Shown: positions 44,687-53,061 of the stretch, one piece after another | How the letters are laid out: every line of letters starts with the position of its first letter | How positions within the stretch are numbered: position 1 is the stretch's first letter | Assembly (NCBI GenBank): GCA_005239435.1 | Contig: SZNP01000001.1 | Span: 744,001 to 808,000 of the forward strand | Direction: 5' to 3' | DNA: 64,000 nucleotides | DNA from: Halorussus salinisoli | Lineage (GTDB): Archaea > Halobacteriota > Halobacteria > Halobacteriales > Haladaptataceae | Made by a program: the position numbers and the translations under genes | Notes under the pieces: model-generated | Databases searched by the model: none | Seen by the model: only the letters and a program-made list of their open reading frames with translations | What the model was told of the DNA's origin: nothing

Positions 44687-45865
44687 ATGAAGCTTGCAAT
44701 GATTGGTTTCGGGCAGGCCGGTGGGAAAATCGTGGACAAGTTCCTGGAGTACGACCAGCGAACTGGAAGCGAGATCGTTCGGTCGGCGGTCGCGGTTAAC
44801 TCCGCGAAAGCCGACCTGATGGGTCTCGACAAGGTTCCCCAGGACAACCGCGTCCTCATTGGTCAGTCCCGAGTGAAAGGACACGGAGTCGGAGCGGACA
44901 ACGAACTCGGCGCGGAAATCGCCGAGGAGGACATCGACGAGATTCAGGGAGCTATCGACAACATCCCCGTTCACGAAGTCGACGCGTTCCTCATCGTCGC
45001 GGGGATGGGCGGTGGCACCGGTTCGGGTGGTGCCCCGGTCCTCGCCAAACACCTCAAACGAATCTACACCGAACCGGTGTACGGCCTCGGTATCCTGCCC
45101 GGTGGCGACGAAGGTGGGATTTACACGCTGAACGCCGCGCGGTCGTTCCAGACGTTCGTCCGCGAAGTGGACAACCTGATGGTGTTCGACAACGACGCGT
45201 GGCGACAGTCGGGCGAGTCCATCGAGAGCGGGTACGCCGAAATCAACGAGGAGATCGTCCGGCGATTCGGTATCCTGTTCGGCGCGGGCGAAGTCGGCGG
45301 CGACGACGAAGTCGCCGAGAGCGTCGTGGACTCCAGCGAAATCATCAACACGCTCGCTGGAGGCGGGATTTCGACCATCGGCTACGCCGCGGAGGAAGTC
45401 GAGAACCCCGGTTCCTCCAGCGGTCTGCTCTCGCGGTTCACCGGCAGCGACGAGGAGCAGACCGACACCGCCAACACCACGAACCGCATCACCAGCCTCG
45501 TCCGAAAGGCCGCCCTGGGGCGACTCACCCTGCCCTGCGAAATCGAGGGGACCGAGCGCGCGCTGCTCGTTCTGAGCGGTCCGCCGCGACATCTCAACCG
45601 GAAAGGCATCGAGCGCGGCCGGAAGTGGCTCGAAGAGCAGACCGGTTCGATGGAGGTCCGCGGTGGCGACTACCCGGTTGGCGACTCCCAATACGTCGCC
45701 AGCGTCGTGCTCCTGTCGGGCGTCAACAACGTCCCGCGCATCAAGGAGCTCCAGGAGATCGCCATCGAGGCACAGGACAACATCGACGAGATTCAGGAGG
45801 AGAGCGAAGAGAACTTGGAAGAACTCGTGGAGGACGACGACGATGAACTCGAACCACTGTTCTAA
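44687..45865 (+). CDS. cetZ: CetZ family tubulin-like GTPase (second copy)
   Basis: 392 residues from the ATG at 44687. MKLAMIGFGQAGGKIVDKFLEYDQR and GMGGGTGSGGAPVLA (near residue 110) are the CetZ nucleotide-binding loops; GILPGGDEGGIYTLNAARSF continues the tubulin core. It is about 70% identical by eye to the CetZ at 2215-3378, with the same DDELEPLF-type tail. No Shine-Dalgarno site is visible. The stop overlaps the start of an exported membrane-anchored protein gene by 23 nt, so the two are co-translated. Because CetZ controls cell shape, that partner could link the cytoskeleton to the envelope (inference). TATAAACTTAAAGG at 44513-44526 lies too far upstream (about 165 nt) to be a leaderless promoter, so a long leader is implied if it is used. 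Confidence 0.93.
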   Translation: MKLAMIGFGQAGGKIVDKFLEYDQRTGSEIVRSAVAVNSAKADLMGLDKVPQDNRVLIGQSRVKGHGVGADNELGAEIAEEDIDEIQGAIDNIPVHEVDAFLIVAGMGGGTGSGGAPVLAKHLKRIYTEPVYGLGILPGGDEGGIYTLNAARSFQTFVREVDNLMVFDNDAWRQSGESIESGYAEINEEIVRRFGILFGAGEVGGDDEVAESVVDSSEIINTLAGGGISTIGYAAEEVENPGSSSGLLSRFTGSDEEQTDTANTTNRITSLVRKAALGRLTLPCEIEGTERALLVLSGPPRHLNRKGIERGRKWLEEQTGSMEVRGGDYPVGDSQYVASVVLLSGVNNVPRIKELQEIAIEAQDNIDEIQEESEENLEELVEDDDDELEPLF

Positions 45866-46631
45866 ACTCCTCGCGCTGTTGCTCGCAACCACGCTGGTCG
45901 TCTCGGCGGTCGGTCCCGCCGCGGCGATGTCGGCGTCGGCCAGCGGCGCGCCCGACGAGAAGAAGGTCGGCGAAGAGGTGGAATCTACGTTCACGATCAC
46001 CAAGCCGTTCAGCGAGTACGACACCTGGACGCTGAACGGGGGGACTCAACTGACGGACGTGACGTGGACCGTCCAACTGTACGACCAGGGCGGGTCCAAA
46101 ATCGACCAGAAGTCCTACGACGGTCAGTCGTTCAACCACTCGCTCGAGAAGAGCGACGCCTTCGAGGTGAAAATCGTCGTCAAGGGTACGGTACCCGAAG
46201 TCGAGAACTTCACCTACGACCCGGCCCAGGAACTGGTGCTCGCCGAACTGAACCAGGTCCGGGACGGCGGTAGTAGCGACTCCATCGACACGTGGACGTT
46301 CCGACCGTACACCGAAGACAGCGCCGAGGCCCGCGACGCCATCGACGCGGCCCGCGAGTCCATCGACTCGGCCGACAGTTCGGGTGCGGACGTCTCCGAG
46401 GCCGAAGGCACGCTCGAAAACGCCGTCTCGGCCTTCGACGCTGAGAACTTCGGCAACGCAGTGGACCTCGCCAACGAGGCCCAGACGAAGGCCGAAGACT
46501 CCGAGCAGTCGAGCCAGCAGACCCAGATGCTGCTGTACGGCGGTGCCGGACTGCTCGCGCTGGTCGTCGTCGTCGGCGGTGCGCTCTGGTACCGCTCCAA
46601 CCAGCAGGACGACTACGACAAACTGCGCTGA
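45843..46631 (+). CDS. Exported protein with C-terminal membrane anchor, coupled to cetZ
   Basis: 262 residues from the ATG at 45843, which lies inside the cetZ stop region. A Sec signal peptide (KLLALLLATTLVVSAVGPAAA, residues about 8-28) is followed by an extracellular beta domain (KKVGEEVESTFTITKPFSEYDTWTLNGGTQLTDVTWTVQLYDQGG), an Asp/Glu/Ala-rich helical repeat (ARDAIDAARESIDSADSSGADVSEAEGTLENAVSAFDAENFGNAVDLANEAQTKAED, about 155-220), one transmembrane helix (about 228-248) and a 14-residue basic-plus-acidic cytoplasmic tail, WYRSNQQDDYDKLR. It thus places a domain outside and a short tail inside, next to CetZ. The family is not recognised. Likely role: an envelope partner of CetZ, by context only. 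Confidence 0.65.
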   Translation: MNSNHCSKLLALLLATTLVVSAVGPAAAMSASASGAPDEKKVGEEVESTFTITKPFSEYDTWTLNGGTQLTDVTWTVQLYDQGGSKIDQKSYDGQSFNHSLEKSDAFEVKIVVKGTVPEVENFTYDPAQELVLAELNQVRDGGSSDSIDTWTFRPYTEDSAEARDAIDAARESIDSADSSGADVSEAEGTLENAVSAFDAENFGNAVDLANEAQTKAEDSEQSSQQTQMLLYGGAGLLALVVVVGGALWYRSNQQDDYDKLR

Positions 46632-46811
46632 CGCCGCCTCGGCTTCCGGACCGATTTCGGGAGAATACTTTTCCGCGCGTTTCGTTGCGGACGCGGACGT
46701 CACAACTGTAGATACTCTTCTCGGAAAGAATCCCCGTCCTCTCAGCAACGTCTTTCGTTCCCGGCGATTTTCCGTAGCCTCTTAAGGGAGGGCGAGCGAG
46801 TTGCTACTCGA

Positions 46812-47453
46812 ATGCGGGTCGTCGTTCCGTACGCCGCGACCGAACCGAAGACCCGGCTAGCCGACGTGCTGTCGGCCGACGAGCGAGCGGCGTTCGCCGA
46901 GGCGATGCTGGCCGACGTGCTGGCCACGGTGCGAGCGACCGGCCGGGAACCGGAGGTGCTGGCCACCGCGCCGGTCGAAGTGGACGCTCCGGTGACGGTG
47001 GACGACCGACCGCTGACCGAGGCGGTCAACGCCGTGCTGGCCGAGACCGACGAAACGGTCGCGGTCGTGATGGCCGACCTCGCGCTGGCGACGCCCGACG
47101 CACTCGGGCGGTTGTTCGGCCGCGAGGACGTCACCGCGGAGTCGGCAATCGGCGGCGAGGTCGCCATCGCGCCGGGTCGCGGCGGCGGGACGAACGCACT
47201 GGTCGCTGGTCACCCCGAGTTCCGGGCGGACTACCACGGTACGTCGTTTCTGGACCATCTGGCGAACGCGCGAGAGGTGGGTGCGGCGGTTCGCGTGGTG
47301 GACTCGCACCGACTGGCGACCGACGTAGACGAGCGCGCGGACCTAGCAGAGGTGTTGATTCACGGTGACGGGGCGGCTTACGACTGGTTGAGAGAGGCGG
47401 GTTTCGGACTGGCGGGCGACGAGAGTCGGGTAGGTGTGGTTCGAGAGAAGTGA
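46812..47453 (+). CDS. cofC: 2-phospho-L-lactate (or phosphoenolpyruvate) guanylyltransferase CofC
   Basis: 213 residues, full length. The nucleotidyltransferase core has [33 protein letters not shown] (start), [17 protein letters not shown] (near residue 75), [30 protein letters not shown] (near 115, the GG-T-NALV motif) and a final [17 protein letters not shown]. CofC activates lactyl phosphate or PEP with GTP for the F420 side chain. It is followed 68 nt later by cofG, so the F420 genes form a cluster. Confidence 0.9.
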   Translation: MRVVVPYAATEPKTRLADVLSADERAAFAEAMLADVLATVRATGREPEVLATAPVEVDAPVTVDDRPLTEAVNAVLAETDETVAVVMADLALATPDALGRLFGREDVTAESAIGGEVAIAPGRGGGTNALVAGHPEFRADYHGTSFLDHLANAREVGAAVRVVDSHRLATDVDERADLAEVLIHGDGAAYDWLREAGFGLAGDESRVGVVREK

Positions 47454-47521
47454 CCATTCGGCGGACGACCGGCGTTTCCGAGTAGCAATCGTTTTGAGCG
47501 CCGCGTGAAAAGAAGGGGACG

Positions 47522-48637
47522 ATGATTCCGGGGGCCGACGACTACGACGTCGACGTCACCTTCGACGAGACCGAAGTCCAACAACTCCTCTCAGTAGAAC
47601 CCGCAGACGTAGACGCCGCCGACGAACTCACCTTCGCCAAGAACGTCTTCGTGCCCCTGACCACGGCGTGCCGGTACACCTGCACCTACTGCACCTACTT
47701 CGACGCGCCCGGCGAGGCCTCGCTGCTCTCGCCCGAGGAGGTCCGGGACGTCGTGAGGACCGGCGCGGACGCCGGATGCACCGAGGCGCTGTTCACCTTC
47801 GGCGACGACCCCGACGACCGCTACACGCGGATTCACGATCAACTCGCGGAGTGGGGCCATGACTCGATTCACACCTACCTCCGGGAGGTCTGCGAAATCG
47901 CCCTGGACGAGGGTCTGTTACCCCACAGCAACCCCGGCGACCAGACCCGCGACCAGATGGAACTGGTCGCGGACGTGAACTCTTCGATGGGCGTGATGCT
48001 CGAAACGACCGCCGACGTGGACGCCCACGCCGGACCCCGAGTCAAGAACCCCGGCCAGCGTCTGAACACCATCCGAAACGCGGGCGAGCTCGGGGTCCCG
48101 TTCACCACCGGCATCCTCGTCGGTATCGGCGAGGACTGGCGCGACCGGGCCGAGAGCCTGCTCGCCATCCGCGAGATGCACGAGCGATACGGCCACGTTC
48201 AGGAGGTCATCGTCCAGAACGTCGTCCCGAACGAGCGGTCGAACTACGACCGACCCTCGGTCGAGACGATGCGCCGGGTCGTGGCGATGGCCCGGTACTG
48301 TCTGCCGGAGGAGGTGTCGGTGCAGGTCCCGCCCAACCTCTCGCCGACCCGCGACCTGCTCGACTGCGGCGTGGACGACCTCGGCGGCGTCTCGCCGGTG
48401 ACGGACGACCACATCAATCCGGAGTACAAGTGGCCCGCCTTGCAGGAATTAGAGGACATCGCCGACGAGGCCGGGGTCCCCCTGCGCGAGCGTCTACCGG
48501 TGTATCGGCGGTATCTCCCGGACGACCTCGGCGGCGATAGCGAGAGGAACGAGTGGGTTTCGGAGACAATTCGGGACGCCATCGCGGCCGACGACGAGGC
48601 GGGCGAGCGGTATCGGCGAGTTCTCGACGCCCGGTAA
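47522..48637 (+). CDS. cofG: FO synthase subunit CofG
   Basis: 371 residues. Radical SAM motif CRYTCTYC (Cys 50, 54, 57) near the start, then a TIM-barrel with TEALFTFGDDPDDRYTRIHDQL and GVMLETTADVDAHAGPRVKNPGQRLNTIRNAGELGVPFTTGILVGIGE. It acts after CofH to close the deazaflavin ring of FO. The TAA ends at 48637, immediately followed by the stop codon of the opposite-strand hydrolase gene. Confidence 0.93.
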   Translation: MIPGADDYDVDVTFDETEVQQLLSVEPADVDAADELTFAKNVFVPLTTACRYTCTYCTYFDAPGEASLLSPEEVRDVVRTGADAGCTEALFTFGDDPDDRYTRIHDQLAEWGHDSIHTYLREVCEIALDEGLLPHSNPGDQTRDQMELVADVNSSMGVMLETTADVDAHAGPRVKNPGQRLNTIRNAGELGVPFTTGILVGIGEDWRDRAESLLAIREMHERYGHVQEVIVQNVVPNERSNYDRPSVETMRRVVAMARYCLPEEVSVQVPPNLSPTRDLLDCGVDDLGGVSPVTDDHINPEYKWPALQELEDIADEAGVPLRERLPVYRRYLPDDLGGDSERNEWVSETIRDAIAADDEAGERYRRVLDAR

Positions 48638-49195
48638 TCACCGCAGGAACCGCGTCTCGATCTCCGGCAGTCGCTTCCTGACCGCGACGTACACCACCGA
48701 CACCGCGAGGGCGACGACCGTTAGAGTCCGGACTGCGCCGTCGAAGACGAACAGGCCCGGCAACGAGAACACCCCGGCCAGCACGAGGTCTTCGGGCGCG
48801 CCGTCGTACCGAATCCAACGTCGCGGCCGAATCCACCTGCTCGCGGGGTGGACGTACACGCCGCGGTCGTCGGTCGCTTCCCACGGTCGGAGTTCCAGAC
48901 CGCCACCGGCCGCGTCGGTGACGCAGTGAAGTGCGGCCGACAGTAGAAAGAACGCAGTGGCGACCGTCGCGGGGCCGGTAGCGACGACGGCCAGTGCGCT
49001 CGCCGCGAACGCGGCGACCGAGTAGTAGACCGGGAAGTGCAGCGTCCGGCGGTGCTGGCCCGACAGCAAGTCGAGATCGGGGAACGCGCCGCCGGCGAAT
49101 CCGGCCAGCGCCGCCGCGGGCGCGAGTTCGGGCGCGACGAACGCGAGCGGGGCTGCCGAGGCGACTCCCATCGCGGCGTGAGTGGTGTTCATCAT
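48638..49195 (-). CDS. YdjM-like (DUF457) metal-dependent membrane hydrolase
   Basis: 185 residues. Near the N-terminus a TTHAAMGVASAAP helix carries the first His. FAGGAFPDLDLLSGQHRRTLHFP carries the Asp-x-Asp and His metal ligands, and AALHCVTDAAGGGLELRPW carries the last His/Asp. Four membrane helices surround these. LexA-regulated YdjM-type proteins resemble this; the substrate is not known. The gene lies antisense between cofG and cofH. Its stop abuts cofG's stop with no base between, and its start is 27 nt past the cofH stop, so it may share the cofH transcript. Confidence 0.85.
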   Translation of the reverse strand: MMNTTHAAMGVASAAPLAFVAPELAPAAALAGFAGGAFPDLDLLSGQHRRTLHFPVYYSVAAFAASALAVVATGPATVATAFFLLSAALHCVTDAAGGGLELRPWEATDDRGVYVHPASRWIRPRRWIRYDGAPEDLVLAGVFSLPGLFVFDGAVRTLTVVALAVSVVYVAVRKRLPEIETRFLR

Positions 49196-49222
49196 GCGTC
49201 GTGGCGCTCGTGCGTCGGCCCC

Positions 49223-50620
49223 TCAGTCGTCGGCGGGCGAGGGGTCCTCGGCCGGTGCGGGAGTCGCGTCGGAGTCCACCATCGGCGTCCCGTCCGCCGC
49301 AGGACCGAGTCGAGGACCGAACGGCGGGTCGTCGGGGTCGATAACGCGGGTCTGTCGGTAGTCGGTCGAGCGCTCGACCGGCGTCCGGCCGACCGCGGTT
49401 ATCATCTCGACGTACTCCTCGAACGAGCGGAACTCGCCGAACTCGCCGCCCGCGCGCTTTGTGATTTCCTCCGAGAGGATAGTGCCCATGAAGTCGTTCG
49501 CACCGCACGAGAGCATCTTGAGGCCCTGCTCGTCGCCGTACTTGACCCAACTCGACTGTACGTTCTCGACGTTGTCGAGGAACAGGCGGGAGACGGCTAT
49601 CATCAGTTCGTCCTCGTGTGTCGTCGCGCCCGAGTCTATCGTTCCGCGCTCGGCGAGTGGGGTGTTCGGGTGGACGAACGAGAGCGGGACGAACTCGGTG
49701 ATGTTACCGGTTCGGTCCTGTAAGTCCCGGATTCGCTTCAGGTGGTGGACGCGGTGGGCCTCATTCTCGACGTGACCGTACATGATGGTCGCCGTCGTGT
49801 CGAGACCGACGCTGGCCGCGGCCTCCATGGCTTCGACCCACTCGTCGGAGCCGATTTTGCCGGGGCAGATGACCGACCGAACCTCGTCCACCAGAATCTC
49901 GGCCGCGGTGCCGGGCACGCTGTCGAGTCCGGCGTCCGCGAGTCGGCGGTACACCTCCTCGTAGGACCAGTCGGTGCCTCGGCGGGCGTGATACGCCTCC
50001 TCGGGGGTCATCGAGTGGAGGTGGAGACCGTCCACGTCCATGGCCTCCATCTGCTCGACGTAGGTTCCGGGGTCGGTCTCGTAAGCCCCCGGGGACTTGT
50101 AGTTCAGGTCGCCGCGGTCGCTCGATTCGAGGATCTCTTCGTGTTCGCCGTCCAGCACGAGACCGGGGTGGAGTCCGCTGACCGACGTGACCTCGTAGAT
50201 GCCCATCTCGCGGGCCGATTCGACGATTTCCCGGGACTCGGCGGGCGTCTTGGTGAACCCGCCGTGGTCCTCGTCGCTGTCTTCCTCGAAGTTCTGGGCG
50301 GTGTCCTTGAAGTTGCAGAACAGACAGCCGGTGTTGCACGCGGTCGTGACGTTGTTGTTGAGGTTGGCGACGAAGGTGACGTCGTCACCGACCACCTCGG
50401 CCCGGCGGCGGTCGGCGGCCTCCAGCACCCGCTCCTTCCGGGCGAGGTCGATGCCCTCGCTACGGGTACCGGTGGTCAGGAGTTCGATGCCGTCCGCGAC
50501 CGTGAGTCGGTCGCCGTCGCTGGCTTTCGCCAGTGCGTTCTCGAACGACTGGTCGGTCTCGGGCACGCACTCGAAGTCGAACTGCTCGCGCGGGACGTTC
50601 GTCCGGGCCGCGTCTTCCAT
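49223..50620 (-). CDS. cofH: FO synthase subunit CofH
   Basis: 465 residues from the ATG at 50620. The radical SAM motif is CNTGCLFC (Cx3Cx2C) near residue 95, with NFKDTAQNFE after it and the core LAERGTIDSGATTHEDELMIA and CGANDFMGTILSEEITKRAGG. CofH couples tyrosine to 5-amino-6-ribitylaminouracil. Together with CofG it makes FO, the F420 chromophore. It is transcribed opposite to cofC-cofG, so expression of the two halves is probably separate. A 35-codon ORF precedes it on the same strand. Confidence 0.93.
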   Translation of the reverse strand: MEDAARTNVPREQFDFECVPETDQSFENALAKASDGDRLTVADGIELLTTGTRSEGIDLARKERVLEAADRRRAEVVGDDVTFVANLNNNVTTACNTGCLFCNFKDTAQNFEEDSDEDHGGFTKTPAESREIVESAREMGIYEVTSVSGLHPGLVLDGEHEEILESSDRGDLNYKSPGAYETDPGTYVEQMEAMDVDGLHLHSMTPEEAYHARRGTDWSYEEVYRRLADAGLDSVPGTAAEILVDEVRSVICPGKIGSDEWVEAMEAAASVGLDTTATIMYGHVENEAHRVHHLKRIRDLQDRTGNITEFVPLSFVHPNTPLAERGTIDSGATTHEDELMIAVSRLFLDNVENVQSSWVKYGDEQGLKMLSCGANDFMGTILSEEITKRAGGEFGEFRSFEEYVEMITAVGRTPVERSTDYRQTRVIDPDDPPFGPRLGPAADGTPMVDSDATPAPAEDPSPADD

Positions 50621-50659
50621 CACCCGCCACGACGGGGCGAAGGGGTAAAAACCGACGGG

Positions 50660-50767
50660 TTACGGCAGAGTGAGGTCGGTGAGTCGAGCGGTTTCGTCGC
50701 GTGCGAGTTCGGTGTCGCTTCCGTCGATGGAATCGCTCTCCGCCCGATTCGATGCGCGAAAGTGCAT
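50660..50767 (-). CDS. Possible 35-residue ORF upstream of cofH
   Basis: The ATG at 50767 opens 35 codons ending in TAA at 50660, leaving 39 nt before cofH. The sequence is acidic and helix-like (RAESDSIDGSDTELARDETARL, ending LTDLTLP) and looks more like a haloarchaeal protein than chance. It could be a microprotein or a leader peptide for cofH; no family is known. Confidence 0.3.
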   Translation of the reverse strand: MHFRASNRAESDSIDGSDTELARDETARLTDLTLP

Positions 50768-50843
50768 ACTTCAGGGAGTAAACGGTTCGGAAGTGCGCAC
50801 AGGAATGGAAACGCCTTAGTCCGGCGGCGGCGACTCCTCGCAC

Positions 50844-50903
50844 ATGACTGACAGCGACGAGGTGCGCGCGAGTCGCGCGGCGAATCCCAGGTGGTTACGG
50901 TGA
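50844..50903 (+). CDS. Possible 19-codon leader ORF overlapping purC
   Basis: ATG at 50844 opens 19 codons ([19 protein letters not shown]), with the TGA at 50901-50903 overlapping the purC GTG at 50900-50902 as GTGA. The spacing suggests translational coupling to purC. It may be chance, since such short ORFs are common. Confidence 0.25.
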   Translation: MTDSDEVRASRAANPRWLR

Positions 50904-51925
50904 CGAGCGTCAAGGAGTTCCGCATCGAGCGGGAACCGTCCGCGAACACCCTCGGGCGCGGGGCGTTCGTCTTCACCGACGCCTACTCGGTGTTCGACTG
51001 GGGCAAGATGCCCGACGAGATTCCCGACAAGGGCGCGAGTCTCTGCTCGATGGGCGCGTTCAACTTCGAGTTGCTGGAGGACGAGGGCGTGCCGACTCAC
51101 TACCGAGGCGTCGTTAGCGAGGAGACCGGCGAGGTCGTCTCGCTCGCCAACGCCGACGAACCGCCGACCGAGATGGCGATCGAGTTGACGCAGGTGCCCG
51201 ACCTGCCCCACGAGGGCCGGGACTACGACTACGACGCGTACCACGCTGCTGCGGCCGACAACTACCTGATTCCGCTCGAAGTCGTCTTCCGGAACAGCGT
51301 CCCCGTGGGGTCGAGTCTCCGGCGACGCACCGACCCCGCGGACCACGGTCTGGACTTCGACGAGTGGCCCGATGGCGTCGTCCAACTGGAGGAACCCATC
51401 GTGGAGTTCTCCACCAAGTACGAGGAGGGCGACCGCTACCTCTCGCGGGCGGAGGCCGACCGCATCGCGGGACTGGCCGACGTAACGGAACTGGAGCAGG
51501 TCGCCCGCGAGGTGAACCGAATCGTGACCGACCGCGCGGCCGAGGCGGAACTGGTCCACGAAGACGGCAAAATCGAGTGTCTCTACTTCGACGGCGAGGT
51601 TCGAGTCGCCGACGTGGTTGGGACCTTCGACGAGAACCGCTTCACGTTCCACGGCCAGCAGGTCAGCAAGGAGTTCCTCCGCCAGTTCCACAAGCGCACC
51701 CAACCGGAGTGGACGGCGGCGGTCGAGGAGGCCAAAGCCGAGGCCAAGGCCCAGGACGTCGCTTACTGGAAGTCGCTGTGCGAGACGTCGCCGGACCCGC
51801 TCGACGACGAGGTGGTCACGGCGGCCCGCGACCTCTACACCGCGGGGACGAACGCCTACGTCGGCCGGGACCTGTTCGACACGCCCTCGCTAGAGGACGC
51901 CGTGGCCGCGGTTCGGAACCTCTGA
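50900..51925 (+). CDS. purC: SAICAR synthase (PurC)
   Basis: 341 residues from the GTG at 50900, preferred over 50891 because the family start is [41 protein letters not shown] is the ATP/CAIR pocket, and [29 protein letters not shown] and [22 protein letters not shown] segments are in the latter half. It joins aspartate to CAIR in purine synthesis. The haloarchaeal form is longer than the bacterial one, as expected. purU, purS and purQ follow within 4 kb. Confidence 0.92.
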   Translation: MTSVKEFRIEREPSANTLGRGAFVFTDAYSVFDWGKMPDEIPDKGASLCSMGAFNFELLEDEGVPTHYRGVVSEETGEVVSLANADEPPTEMAIELTQVPDLPHEGRDYDYDAYHAAAADNYLIPLEVVFRNSVPVGSSLRRRTDPADHGLDFDEWPDGVVQLEEPIVEFSTKYEEGDRYLSRAEADRIAGLADVTELEQVAREVNRIVTDRAAEAELVHEDGKIECLYFDGEVRVADVVGTFDENRFTFHGQQVSKEFLRQFHKRTQPEWTAAVEEAKAEAKAQDVAYWKSLCETSPDPLDDEVVTAARDLYTAGTNAYVGRDLFDTPSLEDAVAAVRNL

Positions 51926-52034
51926 AACGCGCCCTCGAACCGCGAGACGAGCGGTTTGCTCGGTGGTGCGGTCCCCAACACACACCACGTTTCCATTGAA
52001 ATCTCAGAAATCTAGACGTTGGTCGTTCTGTCCG

Positions 52035-52094
52035 GCGCTCTTCTGTCACTTTCCACTCGGGCGCACTTCTGTCACTTTTCGTCCCGGAGCGCAC
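52035..52094 (+). repeat. Three imperfect tandem repeats (about 26-28 nt)
   Basis: GCGCTCTTCTGTCACTTTCCACTCGG (52035), GCGCACTTCTGTCACTTTTCGTCCCG (52061) and a decayed GCGCACTTGCGTCATCGC (52089 onwards) are related by a period of 26-28 nt. They are in the intergenic region after purC, beside the hairpin repeat at 52147. Confidence 0.55.
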
Positions 52095-52146
52095 TTGCGT
52101 CATCGCGCCGTCGGCGCGATTGCTCGGCGGACGCGGGTCGTCCTCC

Positions 52147-52180
52147 GGCGCGGCGCACGAGCGCCGCGCCAACCGCGTGC
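52147..52180 (+). repeat. Intergenic hairpin repeat, copy 5 (hairpin only)
   Basis: Perfect stem GGCGCGGCGC-acga-GCGCCGCGCC (52147-52170), then AACCGCGTGCGG, which matches the CGCGCGAGGGACGAG entry of other copies only in its first part. The remainder of the 51926-52391 gap shows no gene. Confidence 0.45.
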
Positions 52181-52391
52181 GGTCTGCGACACACTCGGGC
52201 CGCCCGACCACCAAAAACGTGCCGAGAAGAGCAAAAATGATTCTTTAGCAAATGAAAATGCGCTTCTAAGAAATTAGAATACACGTTACGAGTCCAAAGC
52301 CCCGTCTCCACTGCGTACGTTACCCCGGCCCACAGACGCAGAACGCTTATCCACCGTCCCCGAGTCACTCGGACCAACGCCCCGACTCAGC

Positions 52392-53015
52392 ATGACCGAC
52401 CAGAAGCGAGCGGTTCGAGACGGCTACGACCAGTTGGCCAGCGAGTACGACGCCCGGCGGAGCGACGACCCCGACTTTCTAGACGAGTTCCGCGCCCGCC
52501 TGCCGGCAGGCGGGCGCGTCCTCGACGCGGGATGCGGCGCGGGCCGACCCGTCGCCGAGACCGTCGCCCGCGAGTACGACCTCGTGGGACTGGACCTCTC
52601 GCGCGAGCAGGTCGGCATGGCCCGCGAGCGCGTCCCCGACGGGCGGTTCGTGCAGGGCGACATGACCGGCCTCCCGTACGCGGACGAATCGTTCGACGGT
52701 ATCGTGGCCTACCACTCGGTCATCCACGTCCCGACCGAGGACCATCCCACTACCGTCCGCGAGTTCTCCCGGGTTCTCCGGCCGGGCGGCCACCTCCTGA
52801 TGACCATCGGCGCGAGCGAGTGGGAGGGTCGGAACGACGACTGGCTAGACACCGGCGTCGAGATGCGCTGGAGCGTTCCCGGTCCCGAGGAGAGCGAGTC
52901 GATGCTCGAAGACGCCGAATTCGAGGTGGTCTGGCGACGGGTCGTGGACGACGAACTCGGCGGCGAGACGTGCTTCGTGCTGGCGCGGAAATCGACCGGA
53001 GCGAACTCGACGTGA
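52392..53015 (+). CDS. Class I SAM-dependent methyltransferase
   Basis: 207 residues. Motif I is VLDAGCGAGRPVAET (near residue 40), then DLVGLDLSREQVGMARERVP, DGRFVQGDMTGLPYADESFDGIVAYHSVIHVP and FSRVLRPGGHLLMTIGASEWEGR (near 130). This is a Methyltransf_11-like fold acting on a small molecule or lipid; the substrate is not clear. A 28-bp perfect palindrome falls inside the codons for the ARLPAGGRV stretch (52491-52518). Confidence 0.85.
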   Translation: MTDQKRAVRDGYDQLASEYDARRSDDPDFLDEFRARLPAGGRVLDAGCGAGRPVAETVAREYDLVGLDLSREQVGMARERVPDGRFVQGDMTGLPYADESFDGIVAYHSVIHVPTEDHPTTVREFSRVLRPGGHLLMTIGASEWEGRNDDWLDTGVEMRWSVPGPEESESMLEDAEFEVVWRRVVDDELGGETCFVLARKSTGANST

Positions 53016-53046
53016 CCGACGCGCCTACGCCGCCTTCGCGTCGGTC
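53014..53046. terminator. Bidirectional terminator-like hairpin between the methyltransferase and purU
   Basis: GACCGACGCG (53014-53023) pairs exactly with CGCGTCGGTC (53037-53046), with a 13-nt loop, beginning in the TGA of the methyltransferase. It lies between convergent genes. The run after it is GC-rich, so termination is uncertain. Confidence 0.4.
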
Positions 53047-53061
53047 GACGGCGACTGCGTT

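Noticed and set aside
44048..46024. Long leftward open frame opposite the second cetZ (658 codons)
   Set aside because: It lies entirely over strong rightward genes and its residues are an Asp/Arg/Val mixture with no domain; it is the usual antisense shadow of GC-rich coding DNA.
52491..52518. 28-bp perfect palindrome CGCGCCCGCCTGCC/GGCAGGCGGGCGCG
   Set aside because: It lies inside the methyltransferase reading frame over normal codons, and GC-rich coding DNA can create it by chance. It is noted only as a possible local structure.
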